Assembly: GCF_004341885.1 (NCBI RefSeq)
Contig: NZ_SLVX01000011.1
Location: 118,031-182,030, forward strand
Direction of reading: 5' to 3'
Length of the DNA: 64,000 nucleotides
Source of the DNA: Shinella granuli
GTDB taxonomy: Bacteria; Pseudomonadota; Alphaproteobacteria; Rhizobiales; Rhizobiaceae
Under the pieces are notes generated by a model. The model saw only the letters and a list, made by a program, of their open reading frames with translations, had not been told where the DNA came from and searched no databases. Below are positions 48,301 to 57,070 of the stretch, piece after piece. A program made the position numbers and the translations under genes. Each line of letters opens with the position of its first letter. The stretch's first letter is position 1.

Positions 48301-51300
48301 TGCGCAAGATCGCGCGCCGCACCTGGCGCTATTTCGAAACCTTCGTCACCGCCGAGCAGCATTACCTGCCGCCGGACAATTTCCAGGAAACGCCGCAGCC
48401 GGTGCTCGCCGAGCGCACCTCGCCGACCAATATCGGCGTCTACCTGCTTTCGGTGATTTCCGCCCGTGATTTCGGCTGGATCAGCTTTGAGGAGACGGTT
48501 CGCCGTCTCGAACAGACCATCGCCACCATCGACGGCATGCCGAAATATCGCGGCCACCTCTACAACTGGTATCGCACCAATACGCTGGAAACGCTGGGCC
48601 CGCGCTATGTCTCGGCGGTCGACAGCGGCAACCTTGCCGGCCATCTCATCGCCGTCTCCTCCATGTGCCGTGAATGGGCGGAGGCACCCTCGGCCCATCT
48701 CCAGGGCAGCCTCGACGGCATCGGCGACGTCGCCTCGATCCTTTCCGAGACGCTGAAGCAGCTTCCCGACGACCGCAAGACCGTGCGCCCCCTGCGCCGC
48801 CTCATCGAGGAGCGCATCGCCGGCTTCCACAATGCGCTCGCCGCCGTCAAGCGCGAGCACGAATTCGCCTCCATCCGCGTCATCAACCTCGCGGTGCTGG
48901 CGCGTGACGTCAACAAGCTGATCGTCAACCTCGACCACGAGATCAAGTCGGCCGAAAGCGGGGAGCTCGCCAGATGGGCCGGCGCGCTGGTTGCGACCTG
49001 TGAGGCGCATATCGCCGACAGCGTCTTCGACCTCGGCAGCATCGAGGGCCTGCGCGAGCGCCTCGTCGTGCTGCGCGACCGCGCGCGCGACATCGCCTTC
49101 TCGATGGATTTCGGCTTTCTCTTCCGCCCGGAACGCCGCCTGCTCTCGATCGGCTACCGCGTCGAGACCAATGAACTGGACGAGGCCTGCTACGACCTGC
49201 TCGCTTCGGAAGCCCGCCTGACGAGCCTTTTCGCCATCGCCAAGGGCGACCTTCCGACAGAACACTGGTACAAGCTCGGTCGCCCGGTCGTGCCGGTCGG
49301 CTCGCGCGGCGCGCTGGTCTCCTGGTCCGGCTCGATGTTCGAATACCTGATGCCGCCGCTCGTCATGCAGGAGCGCCAGGGCGGCATCCTGAACCAGACC
49401 AACAACCTCGTCGTCGTCGAGCAGATGAACCACGGACGCCGCCTCGGGACGCCCTGGGGCATTTCGGAAGCGGCTTTCAACGCTCGCGACCACGAGCTGA
49501 CCTATCAGTACACCAATTTCGGCGTGCCGACGCTCGGCCTGAAACGCGGTCTCGGCCAGAATGCCGTCATCGCGCCCTATGCCTCGCTGTTGGCGACGCA
49601 ATATGCCCCCAAGGCGGCGCTGGAAAACCTCGAACGTCTGAGAAAACTCGGCGCGCTCGGCGTCTACGGCTTCCACGATGCCGTGGACTTCACGCCGACC
49701 CGCGTGCCGGAGGGCAAGACCTGCGCCGTGGTGCGCAACTACATGGCGCACCATCACGGCATGTCGATCGCCGCGGTCGCCAACGTCGTCTTCAACGGTG
49801 CGCTGCGCGAGCGTTTCCACGCCGATCCCGTCATCGAGGCGGCCGAGCTGCTCCTGCAGGAGAAGGCGCCGCGCGACATTCCGGTCATCAACGCCAAGCG
49901 TGAGCCGGAGACCGTCGGCAGCACCCAGGCCGACCTGCTGCGCCCGGAAATCCGCATCATCAAGGAACCCTTCTTGAAGGAGCGCGAGACGGTCTTCCTG
50001 TCGAACGGCCACTATGCCGTGATGCTGACGGCGACCGGTGCCGGCTATTCGCGCTGGAACGGCCAGTCCGTCACGCGCTGGAAGCCCGATCCGACGGAAG
50101 ACCGCTGGGGCTCCTTCATCTTCCTGCGCGATACGGCGACGAACGACTGGTGGTCCGCTACCGCCGAGCCGAAGCGTGCGGAAGGCGAGGTGACGAAGAC
50201 CCAGTTCGGCGACGACAAGGCGGAATTCATCAAGACCGTCGGCACGCTGACCAGCGAGGTCGAATGCATCGTCGCCACCGAGCACGATGCGGAAGGCCGC
50301 CGCCTGACGCTGCTCAACACAGGGCCGGAAGACCGCTTCATCGAGGTGACCTCCTATATGGAGCCCGTCATCTCGACGGACGAGGCCGACAATGCCCACC
50401 CAATGTTCTCGAAGATGTTCATCCGGACGGAGATCGGCAAGCGCGGCGACGTCATCCGCGCCGAGCGGCAGAAGCGCAATCCGAACGAGCCGGACATGGC
50501 GATCGCCCACCTCATCGTGGACAATGCCGGGCCTTCGCGCCGCACCGAGGTCGAGACGGACCGTCGCCGCTTCATCGGCCGCGGCCGCGCGCTGACCAAT
50601 GCCGCCGCCTTCGATCCGGGCGCGCAGCTTTCCGGCACGGACGGCTTCACGCTCGATCCGGTCATGGCGCTGCGCCGCGTCGTGCGCGTGCCGGCGGGCA
50701 AGAAGGTCAAGGTCATCTTCTGGACCATTGCCGCGCCGAGCCGTGCGGAGGTGGACGCCGCCATCGACCGCTACCGCCACCCGGACAGCTTCAACCACGA
50801 GATGATCCATGCCTGGACGCGCTCGCAGGTGCATATGCGCCATGTCGGCGTCACCTCGCAGGAGGCGGCGAGCTTCCAGATGCTCGGCCGCTACCTCACC
50901 TATCCGGACATGCACCTGCGCGCCGACACCGGCACGATCGAGAACGGCCTCACCGCCCAGTCGGCGCTCTGGCCGCTGGCGATCTCGGGCGATTTCCCGA
51001 TCTTCGTGCTGCGCATCAATGACGAGATCGACGTGGAAGTCGCCCGCGAGGCGCTGCGCGCGCAGGATTACCTGCGCCATCGCGGCGTCATCGCCGACCT
51101 CGTCATCCTCAACGAGCGCGCCGCCTCCTATGCGCAGGACATGCAGCACACGCTCGACCATATGTGCGAGAACCTGCGCATCCGCAGCCAGTCCGACGGC
51201 GCGCGCCAGCATGTCTTCACGGTGCGCCGCGACCTGATGGACGTCACCACCTGGCAGGCGTTGCTGGCGACGGCCCGCGCGGTCTTCCACGCCCGCAACG

Positions 51301-53807
51301 GCACGCTCTCCGACCAGATCGCCCGCACGGTCTCCCTCTTCGCGACGCCCCGCGGGGAGGAGGAGGCAAAGACCGAGACGACGCCGGCGCCCGCGCCGAA
51401 ACTGCCTGCTCTCGTTGGCGAACCGGTGGAGATCGACGGCAAGGGTCTCACCTTCTGGAACGGTTTCGGCGGTTTCAACGAGGAGCGCCGGGAATATGCC
51501 GTGCGGCTTCGCGGCGGCGAGGCGACGCCCCAGCCGTGGATCAACGTCATCGCCAACCCGCATTTCGGCTTCCACGTCTCGGCGGAAGGCGCAAGCTACA
51601 CCTGGAGCCGCAATTCGCGCGACTTCCAGCTGACGCACTGGACGAATGATCCGGTCATCAACCGGCCGGGTGAAGCGTTTTACGTGCGGGATCGCGAGAG
51701 CGGCGCCGTCATCGCGCCCTTCGCCGCCCTCTCGCGCAAGAAGTCGGTCAAGTTCGAGGCCTGGCACGGCCTCGGCTATTCCGCCTTCCGTAGCTGGGAG
51801 GACGGTATCGAGCTCGACCTCGTGCAGACGGTCGACCCGGAAGAGCCGGTCAAATATTCCCGTCTCGTCCTGAAAAACACCGGCGAGACGGAACGCAGCC
51901 TGACGGTCTACGGCTATGTCGAATGGGTGCTCGGCAACAATCCGGCGAAAACCGCGCCCTTCGTTTTGACCAGCCATGACGAGGAGAGCGGTGCGCTCTT
52001 CGCCACCAATCCCTACAGCTTCGACTTTTCCGGCCGGACCAGCTTCTTCGCCGTCGACGAGCCGGTGGCGGGCTTTACCGCCAGGCGCCGCGAATTCATC
52101 GGCCGCGGCGGCGATATCGTGTTGCCGGCCGCCGTTGCGGCTGGGCAGGCGCTTTCGGGCTCGGCCGAGGGCATCGGCGATCCCTGCGCGGCCCTCGCCG
52201 TCGAGATCGTCCTGAAGCCGGGCGAAAAGCGGGAACTCCTCTTCGTGCTCGGCGATACGGCCGATGCGGAGAGCGCCCGGACGCTCGCCGAGAAGAGCCG
52301 CCAAGCCGATTTCGACGCCGTCATGGCCGCCGTCCGTGCCTATTGGAGCGATTTTACCGGCACGTTGCAGGTCAAGACGCCGGATGCCGCGCTCGACCGC
52401 ATGGTCAACGACTGGCTGCCCTATCAGGCGCTCGGCTGCCGCATCCAGGCGCGCTCGGCCTTCTACCAGGCGAGCGGGGCCTTTGGCTTCCGCGACCAGT
52501 TGCAGGATACGCTCGCCTTCATCCTGCATCGTCCGGAGCTTGCCCGGGGGCAGATCCTCAATGCGGCCTCGCGCCAGTTCGTCGAGGGCGACGTGCAGCA
52601 TTGGTGGCTGCCCGACAGCGGGGCCGGCGTGCGCACCCTGATCTCCGACGATGTGGTGTGGCTCGCCCATGCGGTGGACTATTATTGCCGCACCACCGGC
52701 GACCGGGCGATCCTCGATGAAACGCTCGCCTTCATCGAAGGCGCGTCGCTCGTCGAGGGGCAGCACGACGCCTTCTACACGCCGGAGCGCTCCGCGCAGG
52801 AAGCATCGCTCTACGAGCATTGCGCCCGCGCGCTCGATCTTGCGCTCCGCCGCACCGGGGAGAACGGCCTGCCGCTCATCCTCGGCGGCGACTGGAACGA
52901 CGGCATGAACCGTGTCGGCGAGGCGGGCCGGGGCACGAGCGTCTGGCTCGGCTGGTTCCTGGCGGGCACGCTCTCCGGCTTCATCCCCGTCGCCCGCGAG
53001 CGCGGCGATCACCCCCGCGCCGACCTCTGGCAGGAACATCTCGGCCGCCTCAAGGTGGCGCTGGAAACGGCGGGCTGGGACGGCGGCTACTATCGCCGCG
53101 GCACGTTCGACGACGGCACGCCGATTGGTTCGGCGGAAAACGCCGAATGCCGGATCGATTCGATCGCGCAGAGCTGGAGCGTGCTGTCCGGCATCGGCGA
53201 TGCGGAGCGGTCGCGCCAGGCGATGGATGCGGTCATGGAAAACCTCGTCGACCGGGAGAACGGCGTCATCCGTCTGTTCACCCCGCCCTTCGTCGAGACG
53301 CCGCAGGACCCCGGCTATATAAAAGCCTATCCGCCGGGCGTGCGGGAGAACGGCGGGCAATATACCCATGCAGCGACCTGGGTCGTGCTGGCGCTCGCCC
53401 GCCTCGGCCGGGCGGAGGATGCATGGACCTGCTTCAGCATCCTCAACCCCGTCAACCATGCATTGAGCCCGGACGCGGCCGAACTCTACCGCGTGGAACC
53501 CTATGTCGTCGCCGCAGATGTCTATGGCGAGGGCGAGCGCACGGGGCGCGGCGGCTGGTCCTGGTATACGGGCTCGGCCGGCTGGCTCTACCGCGCGGCG
53601 GTGGAAGGCATTCTCGGCATCCGAAAGGAAGGCGGTCGCCTCTTCGTCAATCCGGCGCTGCCAGCGGCATGGAGCGGCTACGAGGCGACGCTCGATCTCG
53701 ACGGCAGGAAACTGTCGATCCGCGTCGAGCGGGCCGGCGACGGTGGATGGCAGACATGTGTGAACGGCTCTGTCATCAAATCTTCAAACGAGGGCTATTT
53801 GCTCTGA
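45309..53807 (+). CDS. ndvB: Cyclic beta-1,2-glucan synthase (NdvB/ChvB)
   Basis: Giant inner-membrane enzyme that starts, extends, cyclises and length-controls periplasmic beta-1,2-glucan from UDP-glucose, needed for osmotic adaptation and host interaction in rhizobia. From the ATG at 45309 it has 2,832 residues, the length I recall for S. meliloti NdvB. Order: N-terminal region; membrane segments (about 405-470); glycosyltransferase domain (about 490-790) with TLDSDTRLM and RQHRWARGDW; more membrane segments (about 800-1010); then two large glucan-binding and GH94 phosphorylase-like regions, ending with LILGGDWNDGMNRVG (about 2525), the acid motif of the chain-length-control domain. Earlier in-frame starts (45111, 45207, 45228) remain possible. 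The stop codon lies in a hairpin shared with opgC. Confidence 0.97.
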   Translation: MPLHNTPQAASRDADAKQIDYNDSIRATYLTLEELAECGEALARDKSAPLPGFQPFEFRARHKENEKEIFRVYRATAKDVEAGAQITPAAEWLLDNYYVVEEAIQEVRRDFPRRFYRQLPTIEVEGQVMPRTLALAWLYVAHTHSGVSHEGLTAFVQGFQKVDALKIGELWALPSFIRFVLLENLRRISSRVERSRKMRFKANEVADELIRLNDPEKSIAHLQSLESFIDDNTFVIQLLYRLRDGLTASGAVIQWLERKIESRGSDLEELIVAENNRLSSGNVTMSSLIKSLRAVDDTEWPVWFESVSRLDEALRQGSDYSDLDFGSRNKYRNTIERFARRSGKTELEVTETALAMTAEDAAAHAEDPDYEANVAAFLVGKKRKLLEKRIGYRPSIVQRIVRFGRKLDWFAIAGPNILLTLMAMIAVYYFLDQLDIPDGAWLIMLVLFALPASEGATGLFNTLVTFFVTPSRLVGYEFKDGIPEDARTLVVVPCLISKRDHVDELVRNLEVHYLANPRGEIYFALLSDWADSQVEESPADLDVLDYAKREIATLSARYAYDGRTRFYLLHRRRLYNPSEGCWMGWERKRGKLHELNLLLRGDGDTTFLPGANIVPADVKYVMTLDSDTRLMRDAVTKLVGKLHHPINRPVIDAEKGEVIAGYSILQPRVTPSLTTGKEASTFQRIFSADRGIDPYVFTVSDVYQDFVGEGTFTGKGLYHVDAFETAVKGRIEENSVLSHDLLEGSLAHCALVTDVELVEDFPTRYGTETSRQHRWARGDWQLIPYIFGPSSGISMLGRWKMYDNLRRSLIPVGWLVASVMGWYYMEPRQALIWQLVLIFLLFVAPTLSLISGIMPRRNDIVARAHVHRVISDIRAANAQVALRIAFIAHSAALMADAIVRSLYRTIVSRKLMLEWRTAAQADSAARGGILAHYKSMWQAPALAALSVALAMVSKTGLPFIGIPFALVWALSPAIAWYVSQTAETEDQLVVSDHVATELRKIARRTWRYFETFVTAEQHYLPPDNFQETPQPVLAERTSPTNIGVYLLSVISARDFGWISFEETVRRLEQTIATIDGMPKYRGHLYNWYRTNTLETLGPRYVSAVDSGNLAGHLIAVSSMCREWAEAPSAHLQGSLDGIGDVASILSETLKQLPDDRKTVRPLRRLIEERIAGFHNALAAVKREHEFASIRVINLAVLARDVNKLIVNLDHEIKSAESGELARWAGALVATCEAHIADSVFDLGSIEGLRERLVVLRDRARDIAFSMDFGFLFRPERRLLSIGYRVETNELDEACYDLLASEARLTSLFAIAKGDLPTEHWYKLGRPVVPVGSRGALVSWSGSMFEYLMPPLVMQERQGGILNQTNNLVVVEQMNHGRRLGTPWGISEAAFNARDHELTYQYTNFGVPTLGLKRGLGQNAVIAPYASLLATQYAPKAALENLERLRKLGALGVYGFHDAVDFTPTRVPEGKTCAVVRNYMAHHHGMSIAAVANVVFNGALRERFHADPVIEAAELLLQEKAPRDIPVINAKREPETVGSTQADLLRPEIRIIKEPFLKERETVFLSNGHYAVMLTATGAGYSRWNGQSVTRWKPDPTEDRWGSFIFLRDTATNDWWSATAEPKRAEGEVTKTQFGDDKAEFIKTVGTLTSEVECIVATEHDAEGRRLTLLNTGPEDRFIEVTSYMEPVISTDEADNAHPMFSKMFIRTEIGKRGDVIRAERQKRNPNEPDMAIAHLIVDNAGPSRRTEVETDRRRFIGRGRALTNAAAFDPGAQLSGTDGFTLDPVMALRRVVRVPAGKKVKVIFWTIAAPSRAEVDAAIDRYRHPDSFNHEMIHAWTRSQVHMRHVGVTSQEAASFQMLGRYLTYPDMHLRADTGTIENGLTAQSALWPLAISGDFPIFVLRINDEIDVEVAREALRAQDYLRHRGVIADLVILNERAASYAQDMQHTLDHMCENLRIRSQSDGARQHVFTVRRDLMDVTTWQALLATARAVFHARNGTLSDQIARTVSLFATPRGEEEAKTETTPAPAPKLPALVGEPVEIDGKGLTFWNGFGGFNEERREYAVRLRGGEATPQPWINVIANPHFGFHVSAEGASYTWSRNSRDFQLTHWTNDPVINRPGEAFYVRDRESGAVIAPFAALSRKKSVKFEAWHGLGYSAFRSWEDGIELDLVQTVDPEEPVKYSRLVLKNTGETERSLTVYGYVEWVLGNNPAKTAPFVLTSHDEESGALFATNPYSFDFSGRTSFFAVDEPVAGFTARRREFIGRGGDIVLPAAVAAGQALSGSAEGIGDPCAALAVEIVLKPGEKRELLFVLGDTADAESARTLAEKSRQADFDAVMAAVRAYWSDFTGTLQVKTPDAALDRMVNDWLPYQALGCRIQARSAFYQASGAFGFRDQLQDTLAFILHRPELARGQILNAASRQFVEGDVQHWWLPDSGAGVRTLISDDVVWLAHAVDYYCRTTGDRAILDETLAFIEGASLVEGQHDAFYTPERSAQEASLYEHCARALDLALRRTGENGLPLILGGDWNDGMNRVGEAGRGTSVWLGWFLAGTLSGFIPVARERGDHPRADLWQEHLGRLKVALETAGWDGGYYRRGTFDDGTPIGSAENAECRIDSIAQSWSVLSGIGDAERSRQAMDAVMENLVDRENGVIRLFTPPFVETPQDPGYIKAYPPGVRENGGQYTHAATWVVLALARLGRAEDAWTCFSILNPVNHALSPDAAELYRVEPYVVAADVYGEGERTGRGGWSWYTGSAGWLYRAAVEGILGIRKEGGRLFVNPALPAAWSGYEATLDLDGRKLSIRVERAGDGGWQTCVNGSVIKSSNEGYLL

Positions 53808-53829
53808 TCCACGCCATGTGGATCAGAGC
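53801..53829 (+). promoter_or_regulatory. Hairpin spanning the ndvB stop and opgC ribosome site
   Basis: A perfect 12-bp inverted repeat (GCTCTGATCCAC at 53801-53812, GTGGATCAGAGC at 53818-53829, 5-base loop). The ndvB TGA (53805-53807) is in the left arm, and the region just before the opgC ATG (53833) is in the right arm. It is not followed by a T run, so it is not a terminator. It resembles short rhizobial palindromic repeats and may couple opgC translation to ndvB. Confidence 0.75.
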
Positions 53830-53832
53830 ATC

Positions 53833-55002
53833 ATGACAGACAAATTTGGACCGACAGGCGCCGTGCCGCGGCAACGCGACACGCGCCTCGACGTCTTCCG
53901 GGCCCTTGCCCTCCTGACGATCTTCGTCAACCACGTTCCCGGCCAGTATCTGGAACACCTCACGCACAAGAATTTCGGCTTTTCCGATTCGGCGGAAGCG
54001 TTCGTGCTGATTTCCGGCATGTCCGTGGGGCTCGCCTATGGATCGCGCTTCGCCATCGGCGAACGCCTTGCGGTGACGCTGCGCATCCTGCGCCGGGCTC
54101 TCACGCTCTATGTCGCCCATATCATGACGAGCATCGTCACCTTCGCGATCTTTGCCGGCGGGGCACTGTGGTTCGACCGGCCGGATCTGCTCTCGGAGAT
54201 CAACCTGCGCGCCGTCGTCGACCGTACGGAACAGGGCGTCGTCAGCATGGTGCTGCTCGGCCATCAGTTCGGCTACAACAACATCCTGTCCATGTATGCC
54301 GTCGTCTTCCTGATGCTGCCCGGCTTTCTCTGGCTCTACCGGCGCAGCGCCATGCTGCTGCTCGCCGTGTCCGGCACGCTCTGGCTCTGCGCGGGCGTCT
54401 GGCACATCGCGCCGTCGAACTTCCTGGACGACGGCTACTGGTTCCTCAATCCGCTGTCCTGGCAGTTCCTGTTCGTCATCGGCTTCGTCGGCGTGCTGCG
54501 GGCGAGGAAAAAGGGGATTGCGCGCAATCCGGTCCTGCTCGCGCTTTCGGCGGCCTATCTCGTCGTCACGATGCTCTGGGTCGTGTTCTCCTGGTGGAGC
54601 ATCGACTTTTCCTACGGCCTGCCGGCGGTGCTGACGGGCTTCGACAAGACGTTCCTCTCGACGACCCGGCTCCTGCATGTGCTGGCGGGGGCCTATCTCG
54701 TGGCGACGATCCCGGTCCTCTCGAACTGGGCCGCGCTGCCGCTCTCCCACCCGCTCGTCGCGATCGGGCGGCATTCGCTCGCCGTCTTCATCTTCGGCAC
54801 GATCCTCGCCATGGCGGGGCAGGTGATGATGTTCGTTACGGGCAAGAACCCCCTTATCGGCACGCTCTATGTCTTGCTCGGCATCGTGCTGCACTTCGCC
54901 TATGCACGCTACCTCGACTGGCAGGCCGCCGTCATCGCCCAGAATGCAAGACGGCAGGGCCTTGGGGCCCTGCCGGTCAAGGGGAGCGATGCTCCGCGGT
55001 GA
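53833..55002 (+). CDS. opgC: OpgC-type glucan succinyltransferase
   Basis: Inner-membrane acyltransferase that adds succinyl groups to periplasmic glucans, making them anionic. 389 residues from the ATG at 53833 (an in-frame GTG at 53818 is possible), with about 10 membrane segments. The N-terminal acyltransferase segment RDTRLDVFRALALLTIFVNHVPGQYLEHLTHKNFGFSDSAEAFVLISGMSVGLAYG is the OpgC signature with conserved Arg, His and FVLISG. It is 25 bases after ndvB and should be co-transcribed with it. It ends 9 bases from the converging ndvA. Synthesis, decoration and export genes are thus clustered. Confidence 0.92.
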   Translation: MTDKFGPTGAVPRQRDTRLDVFRALALLTIFVNHVPGQYLEHLTHKNFGFSDSAEAFVLISGMSVGLAYGSRFAIGERLAVTLRILRRALTLYVAHIMTSIVTFAIFAGGALWFDRPDLLSEINLRAVVDRTEQGVVSMVLLGHQFGYNNILSMYAVVFLMLPGFLWLYRRSAMLLLAVSGTLWLCAGVWHIAPSNFLDDGYWFLNPLSWQFLFVIGFVGVLRARKKGIARNPVLLALSAAYLVVTMLWVVFSWWSIDFSYGLPAVLTGFDKTFLSTTRLLHVLAGAYLVATIPVLSNWAALPLSHPLVAIGRHSLAVFIFGTILAMAGQVMMFVTGKNPLIGTLYVLLGIVLHFAYARYLDWQAAVIAQNARRQGLGALPVKGSDAPR

Positions 55003-55011
55003 CGACGCCGA

Positions 55012-56769
55012 TCAGGCGGCGGTGTGGCTCTTGCGCACGTCGTCGTCGGTCAGGATGCCGCTGGCGCGCAGCAGGGCGGCGAAGCGGCCGTTGCTCTGGC
55101 TGAGATCGTTGAACGTGCCCATCTCGGCGATCCTGCCGTGATCCATGAAGACGACGAGGTCGGCCTCGCGGACGGTCGACAGGCGATGCGCGATGATGAA
55201 GGTCGTGCGGTTGCGCCGGAGCTGATCGATTGCCGTCTTCACGCGCGCTTCGGTCTCCACGTCGAGCGCGCTGGTCGCCTCGTCGAGCACGAGGATCGGC
55301 GCGTTCTTGAGGATGGCGCGGGCAATGGCGATGCGCTGGCGCTCGCCACCCGACAGGCGGTTGCCGCGCTCGCCGACATGGGTCTCGTAGCCGCCCTGGC
55401 GCGAGGCGATGAAGTCGCCCGCCGCGGCCGCTTCCGCCGCCGCCTCGATTTCCGCCTGCGTGGCGCCTTCGCGGCCCAGGCGGATATTGTCGGAGATCGA
55501 GCGGTTGAGCAGGCCCGCATCCTGGAACACGGTGGCGATCGAGCGACGCAACGACTTGCGCGTCACCGTCGAGATGTCGACGCCGTCGATGAGGATCTGG
55601 CCGGACTTCGGCTCGTAGACGCGCTGCAGCAGGTTGACGAGCGTCGTCTTGCCGGCGCCGGTCGGACCGACGATGGCGACGGTCTGGCCTGCCTCCACCG
55701 TGAAGGAGACGTCGCTGACGCCCTGGGTGGCATTGGCGAAGTCGAAATTGACGTTGCGGTATTCGACCTTGCCCTTGACCTCGCCGAGATCGCCGGCGCC
55801 CGTCGGTTCCTCGCGCTCCTTGACGGCGTCTTCCAGCGTGAAGAAGTCCTCCAGCTTGGCGCGCGCCTCGAAGATCTGCGTGGCGAAGGCCTTCATCTGG
55901 TCGAGGCGGCCGATGAGCAGGCCTGCGAAGCCGATGAAGGCGATGACGTCGCCCACCTTGATTTCACCCCGCTGCACCAGAACCGTACCGATGACGAGGA
56001 TGGTCATCATCGAGATCGTCGAGGCGATGCGGTTCAGCGCGCTCGCCAGCGCCCACCAGTCGAGCACCGGATACTGCGCATTGATCAGCCGCTCGGCAAA
56101 GCGCTTCAGCTCCCGCGTTTCGGCTTCGATGCGGTTGTAGCTGTGCACGACCGAGACGTTGCTGATCGAGTCCGACACATGGGCGAAGACGGTGTGATAG
56201 TGGTTCTCGACCGAGGCCTGGCCTTCGCGGGTGCGGTTCATCACCACCTTGCCGATGATGACATAGGCAACGCCGAGCACCAAGAGCACCAGCGAGAGAC
56301 GATAGTCCATCGCAAACGCCGTGGGAATGAGCAGGACGAGCGCGACGGCGGTGGCGAGGTGCGTGCGCATGAATTCGAGCCAGAGGCCGAACAGCGTCTC
56401 GCAGGCGCGCAACAGCGTGTGCAGCGCATTGGAGGTGCCGCGCTGGCTATGCCAGGCGAGCGGCATGGAGATGATGCGGCCGAAGGCTTCCGTCAGCAGG
56501 CTCGCCCGCCGGCCATGCGCCAGCCGGTCGGCCTCGCGCGCGACGAGCACGAAGGCGATCGTGTTGAACAGGCCGAAGCCCGCCCACAGGAGAAGCATGG
56601 GCGTCACGTCGCCCTTGGTGGAAATGGCATCGATGATGCGGCCGAACAGGACCGGCTCGGCAATGGTTATCACCGCGAGCACGATGTTGGCGGCGACGAC
56701 CGAACCGACGCGGATCTTGTAGACCCCGAGATAGCTGAGGGCTCTTGCATAAACCTGAAACAAAGACAC
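55012..56769 (-). CDS. ndvA: Cyclic beta-1,2-glucan ABC exporter (NdvA/ChvA)
   Basis: Homodimeric inner-membrane exporter that moves cyclic glucan to the periplasm. 585 residues from the GTG at 56769 (VSLFQVYARALSYLG, with AAGG upstream); a TTG seven codons earlier is possible. Six membrane helices (about 20-315) are followed by the ATPase: Walker A GPTGAGKTT, Q-loop FQDAGLLN, signature RLSGGERQRIAIARAIL, Walker B ILVLDEATSALD and H-loop IIAHRLSTV. It converges with opgC and so is transcribed separately from the synthase. Confidence 0.96.
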   Translation of the reverse strand: MSLFQVYARALSYLGVYKIRVGSVVAANIVLAVITIAEPVLFGRIIDAISTKGDVTPMLLLWAGFGLFNTIAFVLVAREADRLAHGRRASLLTEAFGRIISMPLAWHSQRGTSNALHTLLRACETLFGLWLEFMRTHLATAVALVLLIPTAFAMDYRLSLVLLVLGVAYVIIGKVVMNRTREGQASVENHYHTVFAHVSDSISNVSVVHSYNRIEAETRELKRFAERLINAQYPVLDWWALASALNRIASTISMMTILVIGTVLVQRGEIKVGDVIAFIGFAGLLIGRLDQMKAFATQIFEARAKLEDFFTLEDAVKEREEPTGAGDLGEVKGKVEYRNVNFDFANATQGVSDVSFTVEAGQTVAIVGPTGAGKTTLVNLLQRVYEPKSGQILIDGVDISTVTRKSLRRSIATVFQDAGLLNRSISDNIRLGREGATQAEIEAAAEAAAAGDFIASRQGGYETHVGERGNRLSGGERQRIAIARAILKNAPILVLDEATSALDVETEARVKTAIDQLRRNRTTFIIAHRLSTVREADLVVFMDHGRIAEMGTFNDLSQSNGRFAALLRASGILTDDDVRKSHTAA

Positions 56770-57070
56770 GAATGCGGGCCTTTCCGGCAATACCTGTTAT
56801 GCGGTGCAGCATTGGCACCTTCCGTCCCTTGGCTCAGCCTATTAATCAGCGGAAGGGGCAAAAGTTCTCCCCGGCCAAGCAAATTTCATGACTCGGCTGA
56901 AATCTTGCGTGATTATGCGATTTCAGGCCTGCCATGCGTGCAAAGCGATTGATTTTCGCTCCGCCTTCCTGCCATCTGTCAGATGGGGACAATGAATGGG
57001 GCGCTTGGGCCGATTGCGGCCGGGTTCAGCTTTATCAGTTGGTTAACAAAGCTATTCAAGCGCGGGGCAC
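56770..57070. other. Divergent region between ndvA and the luxR-type gene
   Basis: A 300-bp region without a gene. It holds the promoters of both genes. The only clear feature is a perfect 7-bp inverted repeat with one central base, CCATCTG-T-CAGATGG (56972-56986), 84 bases before the luxR-type start. It could be an operator for that regulator. Confidence 0.5.
56972..56986. promoter_or_regulatory. Inverted repeat upstream of the luxR-type gene (possible lux-box-like site)
   Basis: CCATCTG T CAGATGG, a perfect dyad of 15 bases. Classic lux/tra boxes are 18-20-bp dyads, so the resemblance is only partial. Its position suits autoregulation. Confidence 0.4.

Noticed and set aside
47013..53459. 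2,148-codon minus-strand open frame opposite ndvB
   Set aside because: Antisense shadow of ndvB, low-complexity Arg/Asp/Gly-rich translation with no domain.
53816..53818. Alternative start of opgC at the ATG at 53816
   Set aside because: It is out of frame with opgC; the in-frame choices are the GTG at 53818 and the ATG at 53833, and the ATG gives the family-like N-terminus.
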